From NCBI GenBank assembly GCA_905250075.1, contig CAJNOP010000002.1, forward strand, positions 6,003,565 to 6,067,564: 64,000 nt of DNA, read 5' to 3'. This DNA comes from Rotaria sp. Silwood1. Lineage: Eukaryota > Rotifera > Eurotatoria > Philodinida > Philodinidae. Position 1 is the stretch's first letter, and every line of letters begins with the position of its first letter. The notes under the pieces were generated by a model. That model did not search any database. It was given only the letters and a program-made list of their open reading frames with translations, and was not told the DNA's origin. Positions 12,401 to 30,705 of this stretch are shown one piece after another. Both the position numbers and the translations under genes were made by a program.

Positions 12401-12583
12401 TGTTAAATCATGTATACCAGATTGATTTAATAAATATTTATTTTTTTTACCAATACCTGGTACACATGTTAATGATGTATGTCCAATACAAAACACAAAA
12501 CAACGATGTTTATTAGTTCGTATTTGTAAAGATTCAGAAATTGAATTTTTCGAAGTATAAAATTTAGATTCTGTTGAAATCAT
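9463..12583 (-). CDS. BAF-like domain protein with long Ser/Asn-rich tail
   Basis: Seven exons join in phase: 12583-12067, 12009-11572, 11374-11324, 11003-10540, 10492-10361, 10295-10202 and 10154-9463 (795 aa). Residues about 40-115 contain VPGIGKKNKYLLNQSGI, then LYSKYRS, ENFKQWLENDIGF and YQAKMTTCGL. This order of a GIG hairpin, an aliphatic helix, FxxWL and a terminal CGL helix resembles barrier-to-autointegration factor, a small DNA-bridging protein of the nuclear envelope. The rest is low-complexity Ser/Asn/Gln/Lys sequence with basic patches and no recognised domain, very unlike the 89-residue solitary BAF. Identity to BAF is low, so another helix-hairpin-helix domain is possible. The start is taken at ATG 12583; a longer frame from 12652 adds a Phe-rich stretch encoded by poly-T and is probably 5' UTR. 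Confidence 0.6.
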
Positions 12584-12703
12584 CAGAAAAAAAAAACAAA
12601 AATTCGAAAGAATCGAAAATAAAAAAAAAACACAATTTTGACATAGCAACATTAGATCATTTGATTTAACTTCTTTTTTTTTTGTTTTAGACTTTTTTCA
12701 GAT
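12584..12703. promoter_or_regulatory. Compact divergent promoter region
   Basis: Only 120 bases separate the start of the BAF-like gene (-) from the start of GSKIP (+). The interval is rich in A and T homopolymers. The + side ends in two acceptor-like motifs (AG at 12689-12690 and 12700-12701), the second only 2 bases before the GSKIP ATG. No TATA box stands out. Confidence 0.45.
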
Positions 12704-13087
12704 ATGAATCAATTATCTGCTGAACAAGGTGATTTCTTAGCTGAAGCTCAATTAGCATTAGATGATTTAGGTGATGGTATTGTTGCTGAAAAACAATTAT
12801 CAAAACGTCTTAATAATCCAAATAATGTTTCAAAAGGATATTTAAATATAAAATCTAATGCTAATGTAGAATTTTGTATTGAACTAACACAAGCAGGTTA
12901 TCGAGTTGTAGGTTATCATTTTGATGATAACAGTCAATCATCAACAACTTATTATGAATCATTACAAGCTCTATTAACACATGAATCAAGATCATATGTG
13001 GATAGTTTTGCTAAAAGTTTACAACAAAAACTTGTTGCTGCCCAAAATAAATTACAACAAGAACAAGATGATGATGAAGATCTTTGA
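12704..13087 (+). CDS. GSKIP: GSK3-beta interaction protein (GSKIP domain)
   Basis: A single-exon gene of 127 aa. The core (KGYLNIKSNANVEFCIEL, TQAGYRVVGYHFDD, TYYESLQALL, ESRSYVDSFAKSLQQKL) matches the GSKIP domain in order and spacing. In vertebrates, GSKIP binds GSK3-beta through the C-terminal amphipathic helix and PKA regulatory subunits through an upstream helix, acting as a small cytosolic anchoring protein. The equivalent C-terminal helix here is SYVDSFAKSLQQKLVAAQNK, followed by an acidic tail (QEQDDDEDL). The N-terminal region (LAEAQLALDDL) fits the upstream helix. Length is close to the 139 aa of the human protein. The pyrimidine tract ending in AG 2 bases before the ATG suggests a trans-splice acceptor. 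Confidence 0.9.
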   Translation: MNQLSAEQGDFLAEAQLALDDLGDGIVAEKQLSKRLNNPNNVSKGYLNIKSNANVEFCIELTQAGYRVVGYHFDDNSQSSTTYYESLQALLTHESRSYVDSFAKSLQQKLVAAQNKLQQEQDDDEDL

Positions 13088-14965
13088 TAAAAAAAAATTG
13101 TATGATTAAAACATTCGTTTTTTGTTTTTTTATTTGTGGATTTTCTTTAAGCAAAAAAAAGCATTTTAGTAAAACATAAATACAAAAATTCATCTGATAT
13201 TTTATTTCAACAAATAAGTGAAAATAATGGCTGATCAGAAAGTCTTCAGAAAAGACATTTGTTCACTTTTAACCGACTAGAAAGTATTTCCGACAAGTTA
13301 AAATCTATGAGTTAGAACCTGAATTCTATTCTCTTAGAATTTTCTCTATATTGTGCTTCGAAATTAAAACGTGGCATTTTTTTTTTGTTGTACATTAGCT
13401 TGTTGATTAAAAGCTATCCTACAAAATGTACTGCTTGAATTTTTTGCCTTTCAACAAGGCATTTCAATGCTCGTATCAAAGGATTAATATCACAAAGTGC
13501 TATGTACCTGACCTTGAATTATTGGAACAATAATCAAAACTGAATTTGAAGAAAATGACAATTAGAGACGGAATACAATCGTTTTGATGAAGAAACTTTA
13601 TAAAATACATATTTCATATGCGATGACATACATTGGTGCGAGATTTGTTATTCATGTTCTTTGAAATAGCAGCATTACTTTCTTGGAAAAATATTTTAAC
13701 GTTTCCTGTAGTATCATTCATAATGTTCGTTTCGATTTTGTCTTTGTATTCTCTTTGATAACAACTGAAAGTTATCTATAAAACGTTACAGATGTATTTT
13801 GCCCTACTTGATAACAACCGCAGTCTGACTCGAGTCGAATAATAAAAAAAATGTTTGAATCTTCAATCGGATTTGCAGTCTAAACATTTTGCAGACAAGC
13901 TTTGTCAATGTTGCTTTCATTTAAAAATCTCTATCAAAGAACGTGAAAAAGTATTGTAGAACAAGTTATGCACCATATGCTCTTTTCTTCTACTTTATCG
14001 TCTTATCTTTACTGACGTCGAATAACAATGTATAGCGAATACAATATCTGCTCAATGACAATACAGGGATCTTAGACAAACTCCAGCTCGGACTACAAAA
14101 ATTTGACCCATGTCGAACATTGATAGCAAGCATAATACTTCATAGTTATATTAGATGACTTTATCCGAATAGAGAAGGTTTTGAATAAACTTCTATTATT
14201 AAACAAAAAAATCAGCCTACTTGATTGAATCAAAGCAGAAACATTGCATTTTTTTTATCGTAGTAATATTTATAGACCAACCTGCATATTTCTTGCATTA
14301 TAATAAATACACAGATAAAGTAGTCAATCATTCAGGGAGGTTCTGCGATGACACCATAGAAAATGTACAAAAACCGAACAAAAATTTTCCTATTTATCTA
14401 TAAAAACCATATTTTTCAAGAAGAACGGAGCCTTGAAATGTTTGATCGATAACTGAGGGCATCTATTGATAAGTCTCTGCATCATATATGGGAAAATAAG
14501 TATAATATGGACTAATGAATAAACTTGAGTTTAGCTAACCTTAACTTAGGCTAACTTCATACAATCTCGATTCCTACAACTATTGACGTTAATCCAAAAT
14601 GATTTGTTTCACTACTTGTTTTGTTTTTAAAGATAATCAATCTTATTATATAAATGTTTCTAATCAAGAAGCTTTTCTTTGAATAGTTGCATTAAAAAAA
14701 AAGTAGTTGAAAACTTCTTATTTTTCTTCGCAAAACTTATTCAACAAGGAATCTTTGCCTTACTAAAAATATTTGACTGTGAAATTATCCAATAAACAGA
14801 GAGAGCGTCCATCTTTTCTTACATTATAAAATTTATTTATAATTTAAAGTTTTTTTTTTTTTTGTTAAAATAACAATAAAACTCACTATCGAATAGATTT
14901 ATCTATAACAATAAACAAAATTTTCATTTGAAAAAAAACGTTCTTTTTTTTTTTGTTTATTTCTG
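13088..14965. other. Intergenic, no gene recognised
   Basis: About 1.9 kb between GSKIP and NARS2. It holds the GSKIP 3' region and the NARS2 promoter. Short open frames here have no conserved motifs, and I found no palindrome or transposon ends. The last 150 bases before NARS2 are rich in poly-T. Confidence 0.5.
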
Positions 14966-17900
14966 ATGCTTCATTTATCATTAATATTAAATCTTCGACA
15001 ATTACCAAGAAATATTCTTTATACAACTCGTTTTACTCATACAATTTATCCTTTAACAATACGTGAAATATATGATAAAAAACCTTTAAATCAATCAATA
15101 AATTTAATCGGTTATCTTCTCAATGTAAGAAAATTAAAAACACATTATTTTCTTGATCTATTCGATGGTTCATTAACAAATAATCAAAAACATTTACAAG
15201 TTGTTGCATCATTAGATAAACATCCACATTTACCTCATTTAACATATGGTTGTTCAATCAATGTACAAGGTAAACTTGTTCAAAGTGATCATCCTAAACA
15301 AAAATTTGAATTACAAGCTGATAATATTAATTTAATAAATTCATGTGATGCATCTGATTATCCATTTAAACCCAAATTTGAACAAACATTATTAATGTTA
15401 CGTCAAAATGAACATCTTCGTTTACGTTCAACATTTTCACAAGTTATTTTTCGTTTACGAAGTCAATTAATGTTTAGTTTATATGAATATTTTTTTAAAC
15501 ATAATTTTATTCATATTCAAACGCCATGTTTAACACAAAATGATTGTGAAGGTGGTGGTGAAACATTTCAAATTCAACCATATCAATCACAAACAACTCG
15601 TATAGAAAAAGAATATTTTAATAAACAAGTTTATTTAACTGTTTCAGGACAATTACATCTTGAAACAGCAGCTAAGTAAAAGAAAAAAAAAACAATGTTT
15701 AGTTTTCTAACAAAACTTTTTTCATTTTTAAAATTAGTGGTTTTGGACGTGTTTATACACTTAATCCAGCATTTCGTGCAGATAAAAATTTAAGTCGATT
15801 TCATTTAGCAGAATTTTGGATGTTAGAAGTTGAAGTTGCTGGTAGGTACAATTATTTAAAGCTCATCATTAGAACGTTGACTCTAACAATAGACAATTAG
15901 TAGACTAGGTCTTTTCTTTATTACTTCTGCCTTCTAGTTATCTTGCGATCTCGAGTACTGCCTAGTGGCAAACTCAGTACATTATTGCCACATATGAGCT
16001 ATGAGAACACATGTATGTACCAACGTAGTCGATATACTATAGAACAGATAACCTAAGATAAGTATTCGTTAGTGGCTTATTGAAGGTTCTTTCATGGCTT
16101 GTGACATCAAGGCTTAAAGATAGTATCTTACAGATACGTGTCGTGCACCATCGCTACTCAGTCATGACAGAGCTGAATTAATATCGTTTGTGACATTGAA
16201 GATTAAAATTAGGGATAACCTTGCGCTCTTTTTTGCCCGTTTCTGGTTCTTAAAGGCGCCAAGTAGAGTTTTGCTAGGAAACCTTAGTCGTTCATAAGGC
16301 TGCATCCTGACTGCTGCTAACTCCCATCAAACTTTATCTCAATGGGCTAAGAATTCGTTTGAACATCCTTAAGACTATATTGCCGAAATAACTCTAAACT
16401 TTTCCAAAAATCTTAGTTTCTTTTTGTTATGACAGAAATACGTAGAGGCTCAGAGCCAAAATTGGAGTTTTGACTTTCAGGTTCTGTAAATCTGGGTAGG
16501 ATAGTCAACAACGTAAACGGCTGATTATACCTCTGAAGAATAATTATAAAGGGCAGCAGTAAAATTTTCAGCTCGCTCGAACAATGTTAAATGAAGGTCG
16601 TAATGTTCTAGAATGCGAACCTAGGGAAAAGCAAGGTTTTCCAGTCAAAATTCACTTCAGATTATCTTTTCAACAACTATTCGTCATAGTACAGAAAACT
16701 AGCGAAACTTTACATAGAAAAGAATTAATATCACATAGAACTGATCCATCGTGAGAAACATTAATAGTGTAACTGTCATGAATAGAAAAAAGACCATTAC
16801 GATGTCGTTCCAAATGATTCCTGATTGATTTTTCTCAATCTAATGTTTTCCGGATTTGATCCATTTCTATATTGGCCATTTTTCTCAACTAATTAGGAAA
16901 ACTGACATGAGTGGCAAAGATAGTTTATTAGTGCTTCCACACGTTGAAGGAGTCTGGCATATGGCAGGAACAAAGAAATAAGAAAAAGAACAACCATACC
17001 ATAAATAGACTGTATTTCTTCGCGAAAAAAAGCTTTTATCGTGCGACCCGATTTCATGGTCAAGTATACTTTGTCGAACTCTCTTCTCTCATACGCTTGA
17101 AATAGGTCCAACAGCTTTTTATTATCAATTAGATTAATGTTTTGCGTTGTAGAATAACTTGTGAATATAAGATGTTATCCTCATTAATCTTGATTGAAGA
17201 TTAACCATGGCCCAATTTGGAAACAATTAAAATGGGGCAATCTATCTTAATTGTCAATCAAGAACGAACATAGAGGTAGAACTATTTAAAGAACAAAATT
17301 AAACATGTAAAACCAAACAATAAAACTTTGTTTTTTTTTTCTACGGAGTGTATCACATTTTTTCAAAATTGATAATAGCTTAGTCAATTTATTGAACTAT
17401 CTTTTCAGGAGTTATTTCGAGTTTGTTTTCGGTCTCTTTAATACACTCAATGTATGAATTGTCTTATTGAATTTTATCATTGAAAATCAATTGTAAATGA
17501 ATCACGAACCCTATATCGAAAAACTTATAAATAACACGTAGTGTAAGTGCTTTCTTAGAGATAAGATTTAGTAAAATGTTTTTGTTCGATTAGTGAATGC
17601 GTTATATTTTATCATAAAAAGATGATGTGATGTATAGGGTGTGTAAGAATTTTTTTTTTCAAGGGGATAATGTTGCAATTTTAAACAACATGAACAATAA
17701 ATTTTATACCAAATGAAATCTGTCGAACATGGCATTTATCAATATTATATCGTAAGAATTATAATAACTTTTCAGTGTCGAATTCAAGAATTTCCTAAAA
17801 TTTTACCCACCTATTTCCAATTGTTTTATGCTCGTATCTATCTCATCTTCCTACTGTAAAACGGCTAATGGCTGCCACGCTGATTATTGATTATATTCAT

Positions 17901-20025
17901 CAAATCTTAAAAATATAAATATTACCTTTTTGATATTCATCATTTTATATATGACCTAGTTGATGTCTCAAAAAAGGGATTTTTTTCTGTTGATATAGTG
18001 TAAAATTTTTAGAATTTTTTGAATTCAACACTGATAAAGTTATCATAGTACTTATTATTTAGTATTGATAAATCCCATCTTAGACGGAATTTTATTTGGT
18101 ATAAAATTTCTTGTTCATCATGTTTAAAATGGCAATGTTATCCCACTAGAAAAAAATTTTTACACACCCTATAGAATTTATTGTAAAGTATACAGAGGAT
18201 AAATAATCATTTAAACCTCATTAGTCACTCTATATATTGTATGGTATCAAATAAGTCTTATGATGAGTCATTGGCTATGTCATTCTTATCTTTCTGTCTG
18301 GCTGTCATTCATCGAATGACAAGTATTAAATCTGGTTCATTTGTCTTTTTTCTACATGTCAACAGTTTCATGTGCCTATGATTAATCATTATAGTGAAAG
18401 CTTATATATATTTAAAGAACTAATAAATAGTTTGTATTATAAGTAGAATAAGAAAATGAATGGAATTTTCTTATATTAACTAAGAAGAATATCCTTGTCA
18501 GACATGATTTCAATGAAAAAAAAATCTCAGATCATTGTTTATATGTATAATGCAGAAAAACTACGAATGCATTGCTTATGACTAATCAAATAACATTAAA
18601 CAATGTGTTTTTTCACTTAAGTAGTACTCACGAGAGAATATCTCCAAGTGTTAAATCGCTCTTCGAACAAGACGACGTTCATTTGATGAGTGCTAGAGAA
18701 TTATAGAAAAGTCTAGTTTCGCGATCCTCACGTTCTCAAGACATTGAAGTATTATTGAATTTTGCAATACAATACTGTAATCTTCCTCAATTCAATATGA
18801 GAATTTCAACTTCAAACTTTGCATAAACAGAGTTGTTAATGGGATTAGTTGATTATATAAGTTTTCCTTTTTCTAGTATTTCCTTGCTAGAGATTTAGAT
18901 ATCTGAACAAAATTTGCTTTTACATCTGAAACAATTTCGAATAGTGAATATGTGAAGAAAAGAGATACTAGAAAAATGACAGCTTATCCAATGAACTAAT
19001 ATCATTGAGAACTTTACTCGTGCAAAGTTTGAAGTCAAAAGTCATGTGATCTGTGAGAGAGAGAGATATCACAACTTTTTATTACAAAATCCAGAAAAAT
19101 GTCGATATCTCAAGAACGAAAGCTTGGAAAACTAAATTATTTTAGACTTTTCTATTACTCATCAAGTGAACATTGTTTACCTCGAAAAGTGTTTTTTTTG
19201 ACACTTGTAGAGGTTTTTTCATTAGTTCAAAACTTTATGAATAGTTAAACTGTAAAAAGTTTTAAAATTAAAAAGGGCTCAACGAATTCTGGCGTCATCT
19301 GTTAAAACATGAACGAATTTCATTTCATCGTTTCGTGTTAATGAAAAATCATTGTCTTCTATTGAATACACTCTATTTATCTTGTCTTTCTTCTAGGTCT
19401 AACAAAATTAGATCAATTACTTAATGCTTATATTGATCTTTTACGAACAATTGTAACTGAAATATATACTAAATGTTCTGAAGAATTTAAATATCTAGTT
19501 AATCATAAAATTCAATCGACACATATTGATCAATTTCTTAATCAAAATAATTATCCAAGAATAAGTTATAAAGAAGCAGTTGAATATTTAAGAAAAAGTG
19601 TTGATTTTCATGATTTTCCTGATAATGGTGATTTTAATCGTGCACATGAAAATTATCTTTGTCAAAATATAATGAATAATCAAGCATTTTTTATAATAAA
19701 TTATCCTAAAAATTTAAAACCATTTTATATGTTACTTAATGATGATGATACAACAGTTGCTAATTTTGATTTTATATTTCCATCTATTGGTGAATTATCT
19801 GGTGGAAGTCTTCGAGAATATCGTTATGAAAATTTAAAATTATGTTTAGATCAATTAGATATAACAAATGAATTACAATGGTATCTTGATTTAAGACGTT
19901 TTGGTGGAATGCCAACAGGTGGTTTCGGTTTAGGTATAGAAAGATTTTTAATGGCTATTACCGGTATTGATAATGTTCGAGATGTTATCTTATTTCCTCG
20001 TTTCTATCAACATTGTGATGGATAA
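14966..20025 (+). CDS. NARS2: Mitochondrial asparaginyl-tRNA synthetase
   Basis: This class IIb synthetase charges mitochondrial tRNA-Asn. Three exons join in phase: 14966-15675, 15738-15841 and 19397-20025, giving 480 aa (human NARS2 477). The first about 35 residues are Arg-containing and lack acidic residues, as expected for mitochondrial import. An OB-fold region ([20 protein letters not shown]) is followed by the class II core: motif 1 around [19 protein letters not shown], motif 2 around [18 protein letters not shown], and motif 3 [16 protein letters not shown] ending VILFPR. The second intron (15842-19396) is 3.55 kb and contains two palindromic elements. Only 60 bases separate the stop from the next start, with an acceptor-like site between, so NARS2 and the HP1-like gene may share a transcript. 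Confidence 0.93.
17637..18171. mobile_element. Long-inverted-repeat MITE, mariner-like ends
   Basis: The left side (from TAGGGTGT, continuing through GGGATAATGTTGC, ATTTTAAACA, AAATTTTATACCAAAT and ATTTATCAATA) matches the reverse complement of the right side over about 200 bases, leaving a short centre. The ends are TAGGGTGT and ACACCCTA with TA on both sides (17635-17636 and 18172-18173), as for Tc1/mariner insertions. There is no coding capacity. It lies within the long NARS2 intron. Confidence 0.8.
18641..19214. mobile_element. Fold-back element, family A copy 1
   Basis: An imperfect palindrome with arms of about 260 bases. The left arm (AAATCGCTCTTCGA, then TTCATTTGATGAGT, AGAAAAGTCTA, ACTTCAAACTTTGCA, TTTTTCTAGTAT) is mirrored on the right by reverse complements such as ACTCATCAAGTGAAC, TGCAAAGTTTGAAGT and ATACTAGAAAAA. 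The loop is about 50 bases. A related copy lies at 33195-33612. No ORF. It sits in the NARS2 intron. Confidence 0.75.
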
Positions 20026-20045
20026 AACATAATAGTTTAGTTTGT

Positions 20046-20066
20046 TGTTTTGTTTTCTTTTTTCAG
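20046..20066 (+). promoter_or_regulatory. Candidate trans-splice acceptor between NARS2 and the HP1-like gene
   Basis: A T-rich tract ending TTTTTTCAG lies 20 bases before the HP1-like ATG and about 40 bases after the NARS2 stop. In lineages with spliced leaders, this layout marks internal cistrons of polycistronic units. Without RNA evidence it could also be a chance acceptor or a 5' UTR intron end. Confidence 0.4.
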
Positions 20067-20085
20067 ATAAGAATTTAGAAAAAGC

Positions 20086-23000
20086 ATGGTAAAGAGATCA
20101 TCAAGAAAACGTCAACGTGAATATATGTCAAGTAGTGATAATGATGCTTCGCATGAATATCAAGTTGAAACTATTCTTGATAAACGAATTAGAGGCACGA
20201 AAACTGAATATCTTCTCAAATGGAAAGGTTATTCAAATGAAGATAATACGGTAAGGTTTTTCGAGATGTTTTTTTAAAAAAATAATCTTTGGCACGAACG
20301 TTTTGCACAAAATATTCACTCAGTTTTTGGCCACTAAAAAGACAATTAATTAGAGCCAACAGCAGAATACTTTGTTATTTTCAAATATATGTTCAGGTTT
20401 TCTTTCAAGGGTAAGGTTGAACAACAATCAGTAAATTTTGTAAAGAAAAAAAAAAAAAAGGTCCAAAATTGAGTCTTGACAAAGCAATATAATGATTTTA
20501 ATATATGTCTTGGTTTGTGTCTTAAAACAGCTTCAACATAACATTATTGTAAAGTACAGACTTTGTAATAAAATCTCATCAATGCTTTTCTACTCAACAG
20601 TTAATATCTTTGAAACACTAAAAATTTGATTCTAACCAGTGACCGAAATCAGAGTGAATATTTTATCCCAAAGTTTTCGCGCCTTAGGTTTTTTTCTTCT
20701 TTAATTAATTTAAAAAAAAATTATATATCAAAAAATTTCATCATAGTTTTTTTTATCAAAATGTTTGCAGTTGAATTCTATTTACTCAACAAATATCGAC
20801 GAATTTTAAAGTAAAGGGAGTAGCTTATTAGAATTGTAGTATTTATAGCTTTAGATCATGTTTAACTAATTTTTAAAAGTACGAAAAAAAAAACGTTTAA
20901 TATGATTTCTTAATAAGATAATAACAGAATAAACTCAACTTTGGTGAAAATTAAAAAAAAAAACTTTAGAAAAATATCGAATAAAATTCGGAAAGATTTT
21001 GAATGAAGATATCATTACTCTATCATCAATACTGATGTGTAGGTATATGACTGAAGAGAAGCTATACCTACATCCTTCATAAAAGTAGCAGAAAAAACAT
21101 GTGCAGAATATTATACTTCAAAGATCTTCTAGTACATCGAAGTAGAGTTTGTTTTTTATTCTTTCTTTTTCAATACTAAACATTGTATTGGAATTTAGCT
21201 GCGTAATTTTTTAATTTTCTGAACAAGAAAATATTCAAAAATCTTCATGTTTGTTTTTGACATTTATACTATTTTGCTTTTACGACTAAAATTGAAACAC
21301 TCAATAACAGTGCTAGTCTTTAAGATAGAATATTAAATCGAATACTACATTTTCTCTCATTTATCTAATGACTTTCGGATATATTTTTATTTAAATCTAG
21401 CATAAATACATGATTATGTATAAAATTGGTTATTGATTAGAATAAAGAGTTCTAATCTGAAAGTGACTGACACATATTCGTTTGATTACGTATGTGATTT
21501 CAAATGTGTTATACATAAGAAATATTTTGATTAAGTATTCTTTTAAGTATAATCACAAATTTTCCAGCTGATTTTTTTGTGCTATGATAATATTGTTCCA
21601 ACAATGAAGTAAAATCGAAGTGATAATATTCTTCTTTATAAGTATTTGTATTTGAAACTATTAACATTAGATAATGATACAAAAAAACTACTAACAATTT
21701 CTAAAAAATGATACATTATTGATTAATATCACATATTACTTATTAGAATTTGTATGCATGATTCTATTGCTTATAGTAATGCTAATTTTAGCACTGCTCT
21801 AAGATTCAATCGTAATAAAAAAAACCAATCGATATAATTAACTTTGTTTTGTTTACTAAATCACTTCGCATAATGAATCATTTTTAAACAATTTAAAATT
21901 GAAATTTTTCTTTTATATATATATATATGTTTTATTTTATTGTATTTAGTGGGAAGATGAAAGTCATTTAAATTGTCCAGCTTTGATTAAAGACTTCGAA
22001 AAAAGTTTAAAAAAGAAAGATGATGAAAACACATCATATTCACATCATGAATTAAGATCAAAAAATCAAACAATATCGGAAAAATCTAAAAATACAAATA
22101 TGGAAGATGGTAATAAAGATGATGAGAATGATCAATATAAATCAATAAATACAGAAAATTGTATTGATTCAACTATAAATGAAAATAATAGTGATGATGA
22201 CGATGATGGTGACAATCGAATTGTTACACGTCATAATACACGTAAAAAAGTTGTTGCATCTTCATCAACTCGACGTCATTCAAATCGAAAAATTGTTAAA
22301 CAAACAAAATTTCGTATTTCATCGATGTGTAAGTTTATATGTAATAGCTAATGAAAAACTTCATGAGAAGATTTCGCTTCATTTTTCATCGACTAAAACA
22401 TATGCATCAAAAAAATCTATTCAGAGTCTATGTTAAAAGTATCTTCTAATTATATGTTTAAAATAGTTATATTATGTCTAACTTTGAGTAATGAACACAT
22501 TCTGAAGTGTAACACTAAATTATAGGCTGTAAAGAGCGTGTAAAATGATGGCTGGTCGAAAGAACGGATATTTAAGCAATATCATATTATTTTTCATCAA
22601 ATTTGTTAATAATTAAAAGATCACTCTAATGAAGAAAACAGCAATAGTATTCGGGGTGGAGCGCATCAGAAAAATTCGAAAACTACTAAAATATCGATTA
22701 TCTGTATTGCAGCCATTGTAGATTACTCTTTACTAGGCATGTATCATACTGAAATTCTGTCTCAAAGTTCAGATTCCGAAACTATCCGAACACGTTCAGA
22801 CAATGTCAAGTGTTTTCCTAATAGTCCAAACATTTCTTGACAATAGTACAACTGGTTGGGCTCCAATTTTTAACACTGTTAGATTATCGAAAATTATGAT
22901 AAACTATGTTCAAGGAAAAATTTTAAAGGCAAGTCTTCAGAAACTTTCGAACGGCTATGCGAAGGCTTCAAAAGATCTAATTTTAAGTATTAATAAAGAT

Positions 23001-23702
23001 GCGTTTACTACTCAAAGAAAAACCATGATAGAACTTATTGATTTGTTTGAAACGTGTTTTATCAGACGAAAAATAAAGCGAAATTTTTTCTATGAATTTT
23101 TGCTTCATCAATTAATTTACACAAAGAAAAAAAATCTCCTTTTAGCTAATGATCAAAACTCGAATGATGATGATGATATTAATGATGAAGAAGAAGAAGA
23201 ATTACCATCAATAAAAGAATTAGAAAAGAAAATTATTCAAATTGAAAATACATCTAATGAAAAATCAATTATAACTATTGATGATGATGATATTAACATT
23301 AATAATAATAGTGTTGAATTTCCAGATGAAAGTGCAACAAACGAAAATAATATTACTGAACCAACGACAGCTGGTCTTCTTCTTCATGTTACACCAATTT
23401 CAACATCATCTATTTCTACCACGCATAATGAGAATGATAATAGTAATCATAATAATAATAATAATAATAATCAAACAATTTCGACTGTAAATGAATTAAA
23501 TGATCAAAATGCATCTGAAATAATTGATGAAACCGATAAGGTTGAAAAAATCGAAGCTGTACGAAATAGTCAAGATGGAATATCATTCCGTATTAAATTA
23601 ATTAATGAAAATCAATCACAATGGATTTCATCAAAAATTGCTAATCAAAAATATCCTCAGGCTGTTATTGCTTTTTGGGAAAATTATGTTGAATTTACAT
23701 AA
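20086..23702 (+). CDS. HP1-like chromodomain and chromoshadow protein
   Basis: HP1 proteins bind methylated histone H3 Lys9 and build heterochromatin. Three exons join in phase: 20086-20250, 21950-22328 and 23146-23702 (366 aa). The chromodomain spans residues about 24-75 (EYQVETILDKRI, YLLKWKGYSNEDNT, WEDESHLNCPALI), with the aromatic cage at Tyr25, Trp46 and Tyr49. The C-terminal 52 residues (VEKIEAVRNSQDGISFRI through ANQKYPQAVIAFWENY) form a chromoshadow domain, the dimerisation and PxVxL-binding module. The hinge is about 240 residues, far longer than in typical HP1 proteins (about 190 residues in all). It alternates Asp/Glu/Asn runs with one basic patch (RHNTRKKVVASSSTRRHSNR) that may bind nucleic acid. 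Splitting of the chromodomain by an intron after EDNT is visible. The paralog (CBX1, 3 or 5) cannot be assigned. Confidence 0.9.
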
Positions 23703-24227
23703 AAGAAAAAAAAAAACCATACAAACAAACATTATATATATATATACGTATATCAATCATAATTAAAACCGAACAAATGTTTTTTTTTTCTATTTTTCTG
23801 TTTCAGTTAATGTAGAGTTTAACTACTAACTTGTTTGATTGTAGTTGGTTGTATTGTATTATTTGTCCAAAAAGAAAAAGAAGTTGCATGTTTTATGAAA
23901 CATGATCTGAAAAAAGTGTTGAAGTATATAGAAAAGAAATTTGAATCCTCTACCTCCACATGCTGTGACAGACGCTTTAAAAATGGTTTCCCTTTCCATC
24001 ATAGACTGTGTAAGAAAGTTGCTGATATTCGATCAAAGACTATATATCAATAATGTCTCATTCTAACATATGACCTACTTCCTTATTGAATTTCTAAAAG
24101 ATTAAGTAAGAGGATGATCGAGACATATGTTCAAAAGCAGATAGAATGAAGAAATCTCTCCGTGATTGGTATGAGCAGCTAGATCATGTTTTGCATTTTA
24201 ATTCTATGAGAATTGCGTTAAGAATTT
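23703..24227. other. Spacer between the HP1-like gene and NVL
   Basis: About 0.5 kb. It holds the 3' region of the HP1-like gene and a poly-T tract ending TTTCAG near 23806 that looks like a splice acceptor but leads into no convincing exon. No promoter element is recognised. Confidence 0.45.
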
Positions 24228-24242
24228 GTTTTTTTATTTCAG
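24228..24242 (+). promoter_or_regulatory. Acceptor-like site directly before the NVL start
   Basis: TTTTTTTATTTCAG abuts the NVL ATG with no intervening base. This fits a trans-splice site or the end of a 5' UTR intron, and it makes ATG 24243 the natural start. Confidence 0.45.

Positions 24243-30705
<6,463 letters not shown>

Noticed and set aside
12584-12652. N-terminal extension of the BAF-like gene (Phe/Leu-rich, signal-peptide-like)
   Set aside because: It is encoded by T-rich tracts in the compact divergent promoter, and a good internal ATG follows. Probably 5' UTR.
22803-23145. Upstream part of the open frame that leads into the chromoshadow exon
   Set aside because: A clean acceptor at 23144-23145 joins exon 22328 in phase, and the upstream residues do not resemble HP1. 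Treated as intron.
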